Source: Acrocarpospora catenulata (GTDB taxonomy: Bacteria; Actinomycetota; Actinomycetes; Streptosporangiales; Streptosporangiaceae). Taken from it: a stretch of DNA of 64,000 bases. Under the pieces are notes generated by a model that saw only the letters and a program-made list of their open reading frames with translations, was not told the origin of the DNA and ran no database searches. This document shows positions 40,282 through 48,515 of the stretch, piece after piece. Each line of letters opens with the position of its first letter. The stretch's first letter is position 1. The position numbers were made by a program, and so were the translations under genes. Location: positions 62,001 to 126,000 of the forward strand of contig NZ_JAHCST010000001.1 in assembly GCF_018476525.1 (NCBI RefSeq), in the 5' to 3' direction.

Positions 40282-42681
40282 TCACTCGGCCCGCAGGACG
40301 GCCGCGACGCGGGTGCGCGCGGCCGTCCTGGCCGGCGAGGCCGCCAGGGCCATGGCCGCGAGCAGCGCGGCCGGGGTGATCAGCAGCAGCGTGGTCACCG
40401 GTGTCGGCGCCGCATAGAGCAGCGGGGCGCTCTCCGCCACGACCCGCCAGAGCGTGCGGCCGAGCGCCAGCCCGAGCGGAACCCCGGCCACCAGACCTGC
40501 CAGGGCCAGCACTCCGGCCTGGGTGAGCACCACCCACCGGGCCTGGGCCGGCGTCATGCCGAGCGCGCGGAGCACGGCCACCTCGTGACGGCGGCGGCGG
40601 ACGGCCGCGCGGAGGGTGTGCCCGGTGGCGGCCAGGGCCAGGGCGGCCAGCAGCGCGCCCAGTGCGGCGGGGAGGGCGGACAGGCCGCGGATCTGGACGA
40701 GCTGACGGGGCTGGAAGAACGGGACGAAACCGAGACGGATGCCGCCGGTGGCCGTGGCCGCGGTGGTGCTCAGGCGGCCCATGGCCGCGGGCAGGTCCGC
40801 CCCCGGCCGCAGGGCCACCGCCAGGAAGTCGACCTCGTAGGCGGAGAACAGCGAGCGGAAGCCGTCGGCGGTGGTCAGCGCGCCCTCGGCGTAGTTGTTG
40901 GCCGGGCCCTCGGGGACGAAGCCGATCCCGGTGACGGTGAAGTCGCGGGTGCCGAGGGTTCCCGTGATCGGGACGCGGTCGCCGACCCCGGCGTGCAGGG
41001 CCCCCGCCGTACGGGCGGCGAGCAGGACCTCGTCCGGGCCGGAGGGCGGGCGGCCCTCGACGAGCCTCCCCGCTGGGATGGGCGTTTCGCCCGGTGAGCG
41101 GGCGTACAGCGAGATGGTGAGGTTGCCGGAGAGCGCGGTGGACATAGGGCGGTCCTCGGCGCCTGCGACGTCCGGGTCGGTGGCGATCGCGCGCAGCACG
41201 GCTTCCGGTGGCGCGCCCTGGCCGTTGAAGCCGAGGAAGACGATGAGCTGGTGGGTCTGGCCGTACCTGGCGGGGTTGGTGGCGGCGTCGTGCACCCCGG
41301 CGGCGAAGGTGAAGGCGGTCAGCACGCCGAGCACGCCCGCGACCGTGCCCACCAGCGCCGAGGTGACCGGCAGGCTGTTGCCGCCCCGGCCCCGTTCCAG
41401 CGCGAAGCGCAGGCCGGTCTGCACCGGGACCGGCCAGCCGCGCCGTCCGGCCGCGGTGGCGATCATAGAGGGGGCCGGGCGGGTGACGGTCCGCGTGGTG
41501 GCCAGCAGCGCCCAGGCGTACCCTGCCCCGCCTGCCGCCAGCAGCGCGGGCACCCCGAGCAGGCCGGGGAGCAGCACGGCCCAGTCCAGGTCCAGGCCCG
41601 GGGCCGGCTCGTACAGGGCGGCGGCGCCGATCGGCATCCACACCGAGGCCACGGCCGCCGCCAGCACGCCGAGCACGGCTCCGGCCGCCCCCGTCAGCGC
41701 CGGTCCGAGGGTCGCCGCGGCCACCGCCTGCCGGGGGGTCAGCCCGGCCGCGCGCAGGTTCCGCAGTTCGGCCAGGGACAGGCCGACGAGGCGGGCCAGC
41801 AACTGGGCGACCAGCAACGCGCCCGCCGCGAGAGCGGCCAGGCCCAGGGCCACCAGTACGGTGGCCTCATAGATGAGCAGCTGGTTCGCCTGGCGGCGGC
41901 GGTCCTCGAGATTGTCGATCTTGATGGCCGGGATTCCGGTCAGTTCGGCGTACGCGGCCCGGAACGCGGGGAGCCCCGCCTCGCCCTCGGTCAGCCGGAC
42001 CAGCGCGATCGTGAACCCGCCCCGCCCGTCCACGCCCAGAAAGTTCTCCTGATATTTCTGGAAAAGTCCGGGGGAGGGCAGGACGGTCCCGGCCCCGTCA
42101 CTCGGGTCGGTGAAGTACGGCGAGCGGATCACCCCCACGATCCGGGCGGTGATCTCCGGCCCGTGCGCCTCCGGCGTCCCCGCCGAGTCCGCCACCAGGT
42201 TGACCTCCTCCGGCGTGCTCAACTGGATCACCACGGAATCCCCGACGCCCTTGCCGTACTCCTCGACGAACCGCGGCAGCACCACCACCTCGTCGGCACG
42301 CGCCGGATCCGGCAACCGCCCCTCCAGCACCGCCGGCCGCTCCACCGACCGCCACAGCTCCGCATCCGTGGGCGGCGCGGAATCCCACCCCAACCGCACC
42401 CCCCGCACCCGAAGCGCCGACACCGCCGTCGGCGCCACCGCCGCCACCCCCGGCAGGGCCCGCACCCGATCCCAGTCGAAATCCGGAATCTGACTCTGCA
42501 CCAGCAGATCGGCCGCCAACGCCCCCTCCCGCAGCCGCTCCTGCGCCGACGCCCCCCGCCGCGCCCCCGCGAACGCGGCCAGCACCACCCCAAGCGCCAC
42601 AGCCACCAACACCGCGAACACCAAATGCGCCCGCCACCGCCGCACGGCGACCAGCCCCCACCAAACGGCAACAAACCTCAT
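40282..42681 (-). CDS. FtsX-type ABC transporter permease
   Basis: A 799-residue permease with an N-terminal anchor helix (MRFVAVWWGLVAVRRWRAHL), a large extracytoplasmic domain, a first block of helices about 270-420 and a second FtsX-like block at the C-terminus (VAVLRALGMTPAQARWVVLT). This is the two-repeat FtsX/MacB-like class, usually paired with an ATPase. None lies next to it. ATG 42681 follows GAGGG at 6-7 bp. Its first part, with upstream DNA, is duplicated at 46046-46260. Confidence 0.88.
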   Translation of the reverse strand: MRFVAVWWGLVAVRRWRAHLVFAVLVAVALGVVLAAFAGARRGASAQERLREGALAADLLVQSQIPDFDWDRVRALPGVAAVAPTAVSALRVRGVRLGWDSAPPTDAELWRSVERPAVLEGRLPDPARADEVVVLPRFVEEYGKGVGDSVVIQLSTPEEVNLVADSAGTPEAHGPEITARIVGVIRSPYFTDPSDGAGTVLPSPGLFQKYQENFLGVDGRGGFTIALVRLTEGEAGLPAFRAAYAELTGIPAIKIDNLEDRRRQANQLLIYEATVLVALGLAALAAGALLVAQLLARLVGLSLAELRNLRAAGLTPRQAVAAATLGPALTGAAGAVLGVLAAAVASVWMPIGAAALYEPAPGLDLDWAVLLPGLLGVPALLAAGGAGYAWALLATTRTVTRPAPSMIATAAGRRGWPVPVQTGLRFALERGRGGNSLPVTSALVGTVAGVLGVLTAFTFAAGVHDAATNPARYGQTHQLIVFLGFNGQGAPPEAVLRAIATDPDVAGAEDRPMSTALSGNLTISLYARSPGETPIPAGRLVEGRPPSGPDEVLLAARTAGALHAGVGDRVPITGTLGTRDFTVTGIGFVPEGPANNYAEGALTTADGFRSLFSAYEVDFLAVALRPGADLPAAMGRLSTTAATATGGIRLGFVPFFQPRQLVQIRGLSALPAALGALLAALALAATGHTLRAAVRRRRHEVAVLRALGMTPAQARWVVLTQAGVLALAGLVAGVPLGLALGRTLWRVVAESAPLLYAAPTPVTTLLLITPAALLAAMALAASPARTAARTRVAAVLRAE

Positions 42682-42764
42682 CAGCGACCCTCGGTTCGAC
42701 GAAGATGCCCCGACTATCCGCCCCAACCGAACGGAACCACCACCGGGCTAGCCCCAAATGCCTT
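42534..42764. repeat. Direct repeat copy A (permease 5' end and promoter region)
   Basis: This segment, covering the first 49 or so codons of the permease and about 80 bp upstream, recurs in the same orientation at 46046-46260. The copies agree almost throughout by eye, with scattered substitutions and a deletion of about 12 bp in copy B. Confidence 0.85.
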
Positions 42765-42775
42765 ACGACGGCCTC

Positions 42776-43195
42776 TCATTCGCCGGACAGGCTTACTCTC
42801 CAGTCCTCCTTGAAGTCCTCGTGGCCTTCGTATCGGAGCGCCAGCAGGAGCACAGTCGGGCACCACCCGTATCGGTAGCTGCCGACCCCTTCGTGGTAGC
42901 TGCATCTCCTGCAGAACTCCTCCGAAGTCAGACCGTGGAACTCCTGCTCCTCAGTCCAGGTCCCCCCTTCCCATATCTCCAGGCCGTGATCGTCGAGGAT
43001 GCGCCGCGTGACCGCGACGTCGGCGAGCACGGACGCGGGATCGTTCAGGTTGACATGCCGACGGACCGGTTCGGCAAGTTGGGAGAGGTCGAACCCTCGC
43101 TTGCCGTCCTGGGCCAGGTGCTCGATGACCTGCTGTGCGATCCGTTCCCGCTCCTCCAGCCGAGCGTGTAAGAACGCGATCGGACTGTTTTCCAT
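42776..43195 (-). CDS. DUF6221-like protein
   Basis: A 139-residue soluble protein: FLHARLEERERIAQQVIEHL, ASVLADVAVTRRILDDHG, a CRRCSYHE metal-like CxxC and the C-terminal WCPTVLLLALRYEGHEDFKE, matching the DUF6221 family of actinobacterial hypothetical proteins. Function unknown. It is the last gene of the minus-strand block lying between the direct repeats. Confidence 0.75.
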   Translation of the reverse strand: MENSPIAFLHARLEERERIAQQVIEHLAQDGKRGFDLSQLAEPVRRHVNLNDPASVLADVAVTRRILDDHGLEIWEGGTWTEEQEFHGLTSEEFCRRCSYHEGVGSYRYGWCPTVLLLALRYEGHEDFKEDWRVSLSGE

Positions 43196-43213
43196 TTGCG
43201 CACCTCTTTACCG

Positions 43214-44392
43214 TCAGGATCGCTCACTCGTGCGGATGCCCGCACGGGCGGCGAGCAACTCGGCGCGCACGAGTTCGAGCAGGCGGCCCGCCCAGTTCCT
43301 CCCCCGCGACGAGTCGGCGTGCCAGTAATCCGAGCCGAACTGGCCGTGGTGAATCCGCGCGTCCCCGGTGGCGATCAGCAGGTCGGCGAGATCGGGATAC
43401 TGGGTGAACTTCGCCCGGACCAGGTCGGCCATGACCGCGAGACGCACCTGCGGCCAGTCGGCGCGGCGCGGCGCCTGGGCCGCGATCTCCTCGGCCTTCT
43501 CGGGCCTTTCCGTGGCCCGGATACGGTCACGGGCTGCCTCGTCGGTGGTGGACAGCGCCCAGTAGGCGTGGGCGACACTCGGGTACTCGACGGAGCCGAC
43601 CGTGATCGGGGCGGGATAATCGTGGCGGAACACAGCGTTGCCGCGGGGGAGCCGGGGGGTGGAGAGGCGCAGCGTGCGTGGCTCGATGTCCGGGTCGTCC
43701 GCGTGCGGCTCCCGCAGAGGGCCGTCCTCGTCGTCGTACGTTTGCTGACGGGTCAGAAGGTCGTCGAGGTGTTCGATGAAGTAGTCGACGGCCCACTGCC
43801 GTGCGTCCTCCGTCACCACCGTCGGCTGGCCTTCGGGGGGCTCGGCCTCCAGTTCCGCGATCGTGTTGCCCCCTGTCGCGGGGGAGCCCATATCCGAGCA
43901 CAGGATGCGTAGCGGGGCATCCCGGTAGAGCGGGTCACGCAGCGCGTTCGATCGCAGGTGCCGGGGAATGGCCTGGTAGATCGCAGACAGGGCCAGCCGG
44001 TCGGCCTCGGAGCGGGTCTGCAGGAACCTCCGGACCGCGAGCAGGCAACGGCCGATGGAATCGGGGCGGCCGTTGAGCTGCTCGATATAGTCGGCCACCT
44101 CGGCGACCAGGTCCCACGGATAGATGGACATGTCAGGATTGCCGAGATGCCAGCTGCCCAGCCCGGCCGCTGACGCCCGCGCCCCGTGCCTGAGCGTGGT
44201 CGCGATGTGTCCCGACATCACCTTGTCGCGCAGGCCGTCCAGGTCCATCCACTCCAGACAGCGGATGGCGCCATCGGCGTAGATCTCCAGATCCCACAGA
44301 AAGTAGCCGGGTCCCATCTGAACGAAGACCAGCCGCCAGGTTCCATCGATGCGTTCGCCGTCGACATAGCGATAGGTTCTCTTCGGTAACAC
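43214..44392 (-). CDS. NADAR-domain fusion protein
   Basis: A 392-residue protein. N-terminal domain (1-60, MLPKRTYRYVDGERIDGTWR) is a small beta-rich module of unknown role; a helical middle (90-220) follows. The C-terminal third (about 250-385) is a NADAR domain: VEYPSVAHAYWAL, WPQVRLAVMADLVRAKF, GSDYWHADSSRGRNWAG. NADAR enzymes cut N-glycosidic bonds, e.g. in riboflavin intermediates or ADP-ribosyl groups. The usual SxEH glutamate is alanine here (SVAH), so activity may be lost or altered. GTG 44392 follows GGGGGTGA. Confidence 0.8.
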   Translation of the reverse strand: MLPKRTYRYVDGERIDGTWRLVFVQMGPGYFLWDLEIYADGAIRCLEWMDLDGLRDKVMSGHIATTLRHGARASAAGLGSWHLGNPDMSIYPWDLVAEVADYIEQLNGRPDSIGRCLLAVRRFLQTRSEADRLALSAIYQAIPRHLRSNALRDPLYRDAPLRILCSDMGSPATGGNTIAELEAEPPEGQPTVVTEDARQWAVDYFIEHLDDLLTRQQTYDDEDGPLREPHADDPDIEPRTLRLSTPRLPRGNAVFRHDYPAPITVGSVEYPSVAHAYWALSTTDEAARDRIRATERPEKAEEIAAQAPRRADWPQVRLAVMADLVRAKFTQYPDLADLLIATGDARIHHGQFGSDYWHADSSRGRNWAGRLLELVRAELLAARAGIRTSERS

Positions 44393-44417
44393 GCCGTCAC
44401 CCCCTGATGCCGGCTGA

Positions 44418-44747
44418 TCAGCGCGTCGGCGGGCGCCTGCGAGCCCTGATCGCGAGTACGGCGTCCTGGGCGCCGCTGACCACGGCGAAGGCGGCCAGTC
44501 CGTTCAGGTACGTCAGCGCACCGAGCACTACCCATTTGATGTCAAACACATCCGCTTCCTCCGTCGGCGCGCCGTAAAGGGCCACCAGGATGATCGGCAG
44601 GAGAGGCAGCGCCGTCAGCGCCACCAAGACGCGATGACGGCCGAGGAAGTCCCGGACCTGGGGGTTGGCCAGCGCGACCCCGCCCATGATCGCCGAGATA
44701 ACGACAGAGATGAGAATGACCAGGTAAACGGCCAGGTTTGTGTTCAC
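44418..44747 (-). CDS. Small integral membrane protein
   Basis: A 109-residue protein with three hydrophobic segments: AVYLVILISVVISAIMGGVA, VLVALTALPLLPIILVALYG and WVVLGALTYLNGLAAFAVVS. The tail is basic (IRARRRPPTR). GTG 44747 overlaps the kinase stop, so it is translated with the kinase. No family recognised; a membrane partner of the kinase is plausible. Confidence 0.75.
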   Translation of the reverse strand: MNTNLAVYLVILISVVISAIMGGVALANPQVRDFLGRHRVLVALTALPLLPIILVALYGAPTEEADVFDIKWVVLGALTYLNGLAAFAVVSGAQDAVLAIRARRRPPTR

Positions 44748-45907
44748 GACGAGACCTGTTCCTCCTTGGGTGCCTTGCGCCGGGCTCGCCACGCCGCGAC
44801 TCTCAGCACGATCGCGACAACGGTGGTCAGGCCGAGGCAACCGAACATGTACGGCCAGAAATCCGGGCGTACCCAAGGGAGAAAATTGTCCCCGTACGTG
44901 TCCTGGCCGTAGCCGACCCTGTAGGCCAGCAGGTACGTTCCGGCACCGGCGGCAAGCTGCAGGAAAAACGCCAGCAGGAAGGGCCGGCGGTGGGTGGGCG
45001 CTGCCGGGCGGACGTCGTCGGCAGGCGTGTCACGGCGGCGAACCGCGACCGTGATCTGCCGCCTGACATCGTCTCCGGTTCCCTCCTGGCCGGCTTGCCT
45101 CGCGTCACTCTGGCGCAGGATGCGCTGAAGCAGCTCATCCGCACTCGGCCGATCTCTGGGATCCTTGGCCAGACACTCCGTGATGAGCCCGCGCATATCG
45201 TCGGGCAGCCCGTCCAGGTCGGGGTCATGGCTGAGGATGCGGTTGAGCACGGCAGGGATGCTGTCCTGGCCGAAGGCGGGGCGCCCGGTGGCGGCATACA
45301 CCATCGTGATGCCCCAGGAGAACACATCCGAAGCCGGTCCGACCACTGCCCCGGACACCTGCTCCGGGGACATGTACATCGGTGTGCCGAGCACGCCGCT
45401 GGACGACACGCTCGTGCCCTCAAGAGCACGGGCGATGCCGAAATCGACCACTCTGGGCCCGTCCGACCCCAGCAGGATGTTGCTCGGCTTGAAATCCCGG
45501 TGCACGATCCCCGCCTGGTGGATGGCCTGCAACGCCGCGGCGGTGGCCAGGGCCAGACGGCGCAGGCCACCGGCATCGCGCGGCCCGTCCCGGCGGATCA
45601 GCTCCTGCAGCGACTCCCCATCGACGTACTCGCTGACGATGTAGGGCTGATGCCCGGTGATGTCCGCGTCCAGGACCCGAGCCGTGCTGAACGGCCCCAC
45701 CTTGCGGGCCGCCTCGACCTCGCGGAGAAACCGCCGACGGGACTCCTCGTCCGTGGCCATACGCGCATGAAGGATCTTGATGGCGACCCGGGCGCCAGAT
45801 TCGTCCTGACCGAGATAAACGGCCCCTTGCCCACCCTCGCCCAGCAAGCTCAGCAGCGAATAGGGCCCCACCTGCCGAATATCTCCCGGCCTAAGTTCCT
45901 GAGGCAT
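44744..45907 (-). CDS. Ser/Thr protein kinase with C-terminal membrane segments
   Basis: A 387-residue Hanks-type kinase with GEGGQGAVYLG, ATP-binding K44 (VAIK), HRDFKPSN catalytic loop, DFGIA and the GTPMYMSPEQ activation segment; all key residues are present. After a linker come hydrophobic segments PFLLAFFLQLAAGAGTYLLA and YMFGCLGLTTVVAIVLRV. There is no extracellular sensor domain. It heads the block kinase - membrane protein - NADAR - DUF6221. Confidence 0.92.
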   Translation of the reverse strand: MPQELRPGDIRQVGPYSLLSLLGEGGQGAVYLGQDESGARVAIKILHARMATDEESRRRFLREVEAARKVGPFSTARVLDADITGHQPYIVSEYVDGESLQELIRRDGPRDAGGLRRLALATAAALQAIHQAGIVHRDFKPSNILLGSDGPRVVDFGIARALEGTSVSSSGVLGTPMYMSPEQVSGAVVGPASDVFSWGITMVYAATGRPAFGQDSIPAVLNRILSHDPDLDGLPDDMRGLITECLAKDPRDRPSADELLQRILRQSDARQAGQEGTGDDVRRQITVAVRRRDTPADDVRPAAPTHRRPFLLAFFLQLAAGAGTYLLAYRVGYGQDTYGDNFLPWVRPDFWPYMFGCLGLTTVVAIVLRVAAWRARRKAPKEEQVSS

Positions 45908-46045
45908 CGACGGCCTCCACGTCCCAGTTCGACAGCATCAGGGATGAAATCGGGGGACAGGTGCCCGCCGTTACCGCTGACGAGCGCTCGTACCCAGCGC
46001 TCACGGCGTTTTTGTGTGAGGCGGTGGCAGTGAACCGCGGCTTCT

Positions 46046-46182
46046 CTCCGCTCCTGCACCGACGCCCCTCGCCGCGCCCCCAGCACCACCCCAAGCGCCA
46101 CAGCCACCACCACCGCGGACATCAAATGCGCCCGCCACCGCCGCACGGCGACCAGCCCCCACCAGACGGCAACAAACCTCAT
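46046..46182 (-). pseudogene. Truncated FtsX permease remnant
   Basis: From an ATG at 46182 it reads MRFVAVWWGLVAVRRWRAHL and then VAVALGVVLGARRGASVQER, matching the permease at 40282-42681 for about 45 codons with a four-residue gap. Downstream the reading continues into unrelated sequence. It cannot encode a functional permease. Confidence 0.8.
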
Positions 46183-46260
46183 CAGCAACCTCGCGACACG
46201 AAGATGCCCCGACTATCCGCCCAACCGAACGCGCCCACCATCGGGCTAGCCCCAAAGGCT
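46046..46260. repeat. Direct repeat copy B of the permease 5' region
   Basis: Copy of 42534-42764 in the same orientation, 3.5 kb away, bracketing the four-gene NADAR/kinase block. Confidence 0.85.
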
Positions 46261-46474
46261 CTTCCACGACCTGACGGAACCCGCTCATCGTTGACTCGGC
46301 GAAATTTCGCCCAGTGTCGGTATTTGTCATCTTGCGTGTGGATCATGCCCAGGTTACTTTCTGAATGTTTCCTGTGAGATCACGCTCGGGATCGCGCCCT
46401 GCTCTTGAGGATGCGGCTCAGGCGTTTTGGCCGCTTTGTGTCTGATCTGAGTGTGGTCGGAGGGTGACTCCCGT

Positions 46475-46570
46475 ATGCGCACATCTCTGTTTGGGCTGCG
46501 CGGAAAGAGCCGTCGCCGTTTGTCGATGGTGCTGGTGCTCGTGCTCGCTCCCGGTCTGGCGCAGTTTTAG
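46475..46570 (+). pseudogene. Signal-peptide-like ORF ended by an early stop
   Basis: 31 codons, MRTSLFGLRGKSRRRLSMVL followed by VLVLAPGLAQF and TAG. If the TAG is skipped, the frame continues AKPAQAREPE, completing a signal peptide with an AQA cleavage site. This looks like a secreted-protein gene broken by a nonsense or indel change. A short real peptide cannot be excluded. Confidence 0.4.
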
Positions 46571-46585
46571 GCAAAACCGGCCCAG

Positions 46586-46818
46586 GCGCGTGAGCCGGAG
46601 ATGCCGTTGAGCTGGAGTCTCCGTCCCGGCGGTACGCGTCGAAGGTCTCCGATCTCACGGATGCTCCGCGCCAGCTCGTTGAAGCCGCTCTGTCGGTGTT
46701 GCGCGGAGAATTACCGGTCCGGTTCTCCTTCAACCTCGAACCGGCAGAAATGCGATGGGTGCTGGAGCGGGATGAAACTGACGTGCTCAACGCCCTGCGT
46801 GTGGCCTTGGCTCTTTGA
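46586..46818 (+). pseudogene. Coding-like fragment without a start
   Basis: An open frame with protein-like composition (SDLTDAPRQLVEAALSVLRG, ELPVRFSFNLEPAEMRWVLE, DETDVLNALRVALAL) ends at TGA 46816-46818 but has no start codon or Shine-Dalgarno at its beginning. Likely the 3' end of a decayed gene. No family recognised. Confidence 0.35.
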
Positions 46819-47074
46819 TTGAAGTGAACGTGTTGGCGTGGGTACGACATAGACTTCTCCAGCGGGCTTAAAACCATATCGATCTGACCCGGGGCTCCTG
46901 ACTGATCGGGCTCACGGCGGATGCGAATGTACGTTTCGTGTGTGGCTTCAACGGTCCGAACGCCTGAAGACTTACATCACAGTTGCAGGAGGCGGCTGAG
47001 CTTGGGCGATGCCGGTCGCATTTGAGGCGACCGTGTGGGCCTGCCCGCATCGGGCCGGGAGGCCGGGCTTCTGG

Positions 47075-47104
47075 TTGACCGTGTTCGGTGGTGCTGGCTA
47101 GCAT
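47075..47104 (+). promoter_or_regulatory. Probable promoter of the condensation-domain gene
   Basis: TTGACC (47075-47080), 18-bp spacer, TAGCAT (47099-47104). Downstream, the dyad CGAAA-G-TTTCG (47120-47130) and a related half (AAAAGTTTCG, 47141-47150) repeat at about one turn times two, as a possible operator in the leader. Confidence 0.5.
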
Positions 47105-47163
47105 CCGGGTGCGCTCCGTCGAAAGTTTCGTGCTTCATGGAAAAGTTTCGGGGAGGAAGCCGG

Positions 47164-48483
47164 GTGTATGCGGAGTTCGGTGGCGGGAGGGCCGGGCAGG
47201 GGCCGTTGACCTGGGGGCAGCAGGGGATCTGGGAGGCGATGGGCCGCAATCCGCCGGGGCATTTCAATATCGGGCGGGTGTTAATGGTGCCTCGGCGGGG
47301 TGGAGTGGAGGCCGTTGAAGCCGCTCGGGCGGTGGGGCGGCTGGTTGAGCGGCATGAGGCGTTGCGGACTCGGGTGGTGGTGACGGGGGAGCCGCGACAG
47401 GTGGTCAGTGCGGCTGGGCGGATTCCGTTGCGGGTGGTGGAGGCCGAGCCAGGTGGGGACACCGCGGCGGAGATGCTGGCGGAGATCGCTGCCGAGGAGT
47501 TCGACCATGCGGTGGAGTGGCCGATCCGGGTTGGACTGGTCACGTCAGGTGGGCGGGTGCGGTGGGTGGTGTTGGTGCTGTCGCATCTGGCGGCGGACGG
47601 CCATGCCACCGAGATCGTGGTGCGTGATATGCGTCGGTTGTTGCGTCAGGGCAGTATCGGCGGGCCGTCTCCAGCGCAGCCGCTTGACCTGGCTTACGAC
47701 CAGAGGGCGCGGGGCGCACGCAGGACCAGCGGCGCTGTCGCGTTCTGGACCGGTCAGTACGAGCGCCTGCCTCCGGCCACGTTCACACCTGACTACCCGG
47801 GCCGCGGACATCGGCGGCTGCGACTGACCTCCGAGACGTTGGCCGTCGCCGTCGATCGGTTGGCGGCTCGGCACCAGGTCAGCTCGTCCACCGTGCTGCT
47901 GGCCGCCACCGCCGCGCTGGTCGGCGCCCGTACGGGCAATGCGGCCGTTGCCCTTTCCACGGTGGTCGGCAACCGCTTCTCCAATGGGTTGCGGGAGATG
48001 GTGACCACGCTCGACCAACTCGGGTTGTTCGTGCTCGATCTGGACGGAGGGCCGAGCTTGGACGAACTGGTGCCCCGGGCCTGGCGGGCCGCGCTCACGG
48101 CGTATCGGCATGCCTATTACGAGCAGCCGGAGCTGGATCGGGCGCTTGCCCGGCTGGGGGAGGATCGGGGGGCGGAACTGAACCCCTATGGGTGCTTCAA
48201 CGATGTGCGCCGTGCCGCCTCTGCGCCCAAGCCCTCGCCGAATGTTCCGAAGGCAACCGACACCCAGAATGTCCACAACGGCTCGGCTGACAAGAATTCG
48301 CGGCTGGATCGCTTGCCTGCCCCCGAGGGGTTGCGTTGCCGGTTCTGTCTGCTGGTGCTGGATCACGAGGAGGACACCGGAGCGGTGGTCCTCCAGCTCA
48401 CCGCGGACACCCGTTGCCTGCCACCGGAACAGGTGGAGGGGTTCTTGCCGGAGTTGGAGAACCTGGTGCTGGCCGCAGCCTGA
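47164..48483 (+). CDS. Stand-alone NRPS condensation-like protein
   Basis: A 439-residue protein of the condensation-domain superfamily: PLTWGQQGIWEAMGR at the start, VERHEALRTRVV, and the active-site motif reads SHLAADG (140-146) instead of HHxxxDG, so the first His is lost but the second-position His (catalytic HH's second) is retained. It lacks adenylation or carrier domains. GTG 47164 was chosen for GGGAGG at 7 bp. It faces the NRPS gene tail to tail with 32 bp between stops and probably serves the same product, though acyl-transferase or epimerase-like roles also exist in this fold. Confidence 0.78.
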   Translation: MYAEFGGGRAGQGPLTWGQQGIWEAMGRNPPGHFNIGRVLMVPRRGGVEAVEAARAVGRLVERHEALRTRVVVTGEPRQVVSAAGRIPLRVVEAEPGGDTAAEMLAEIAAEEFDHAVEWPIRVGLVTSGGRVRWVVLVLSHLAADGHATEIVVRDMRRLLRQGSIGGPSPAQPLDLAYDQRARGARRTSGAVAFWTGQYERLPPATFTPDYPGRGHRRLRLTSETLAVAVDRLAARHQVSSSTVLLAATAALVGARTGNAAVALSTVVGNRFSNGLREMVTTLDQLGLFVLDLDGGPSLDELVPRAWRAALTAYRHAYYEQPELDRALARLGEDRGAELNPYGCFNDVRRAASAPKPSPNVPKATDTQNVHNGSADKNSRLDRLPAPEGLRCRFCLLVLDHEEDTGAVVLQLTADTRCLPPEQVEGFLPELENLVLAAA

Positions 48484-48515
48484 GCGCTTGTCCCCGGGCC
48501 GAACCGCAGGGCCGA

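Larger units (their letters stand above)
45908..47163. other. Gene-poor stretch with decayed fragments
   Basis: 1.26 kb without an intact gene. It holds repeat copy B with a truncated permease 5' end, a 31-codon signal-peptide-like ORF, an unanchored coding-like fragment and, at its right end, the promoter of the condensation-domain gene. Base composition is less GC-rich than in neighbouring genes. Confidence 0.6.

Noticed and set aside
42534-46260. Reading the direct repeats as insertion-sequence ends
   Set aside because: They are direct, protein-coding copies of the permease start and promoter, without inverted termini or a transposase.
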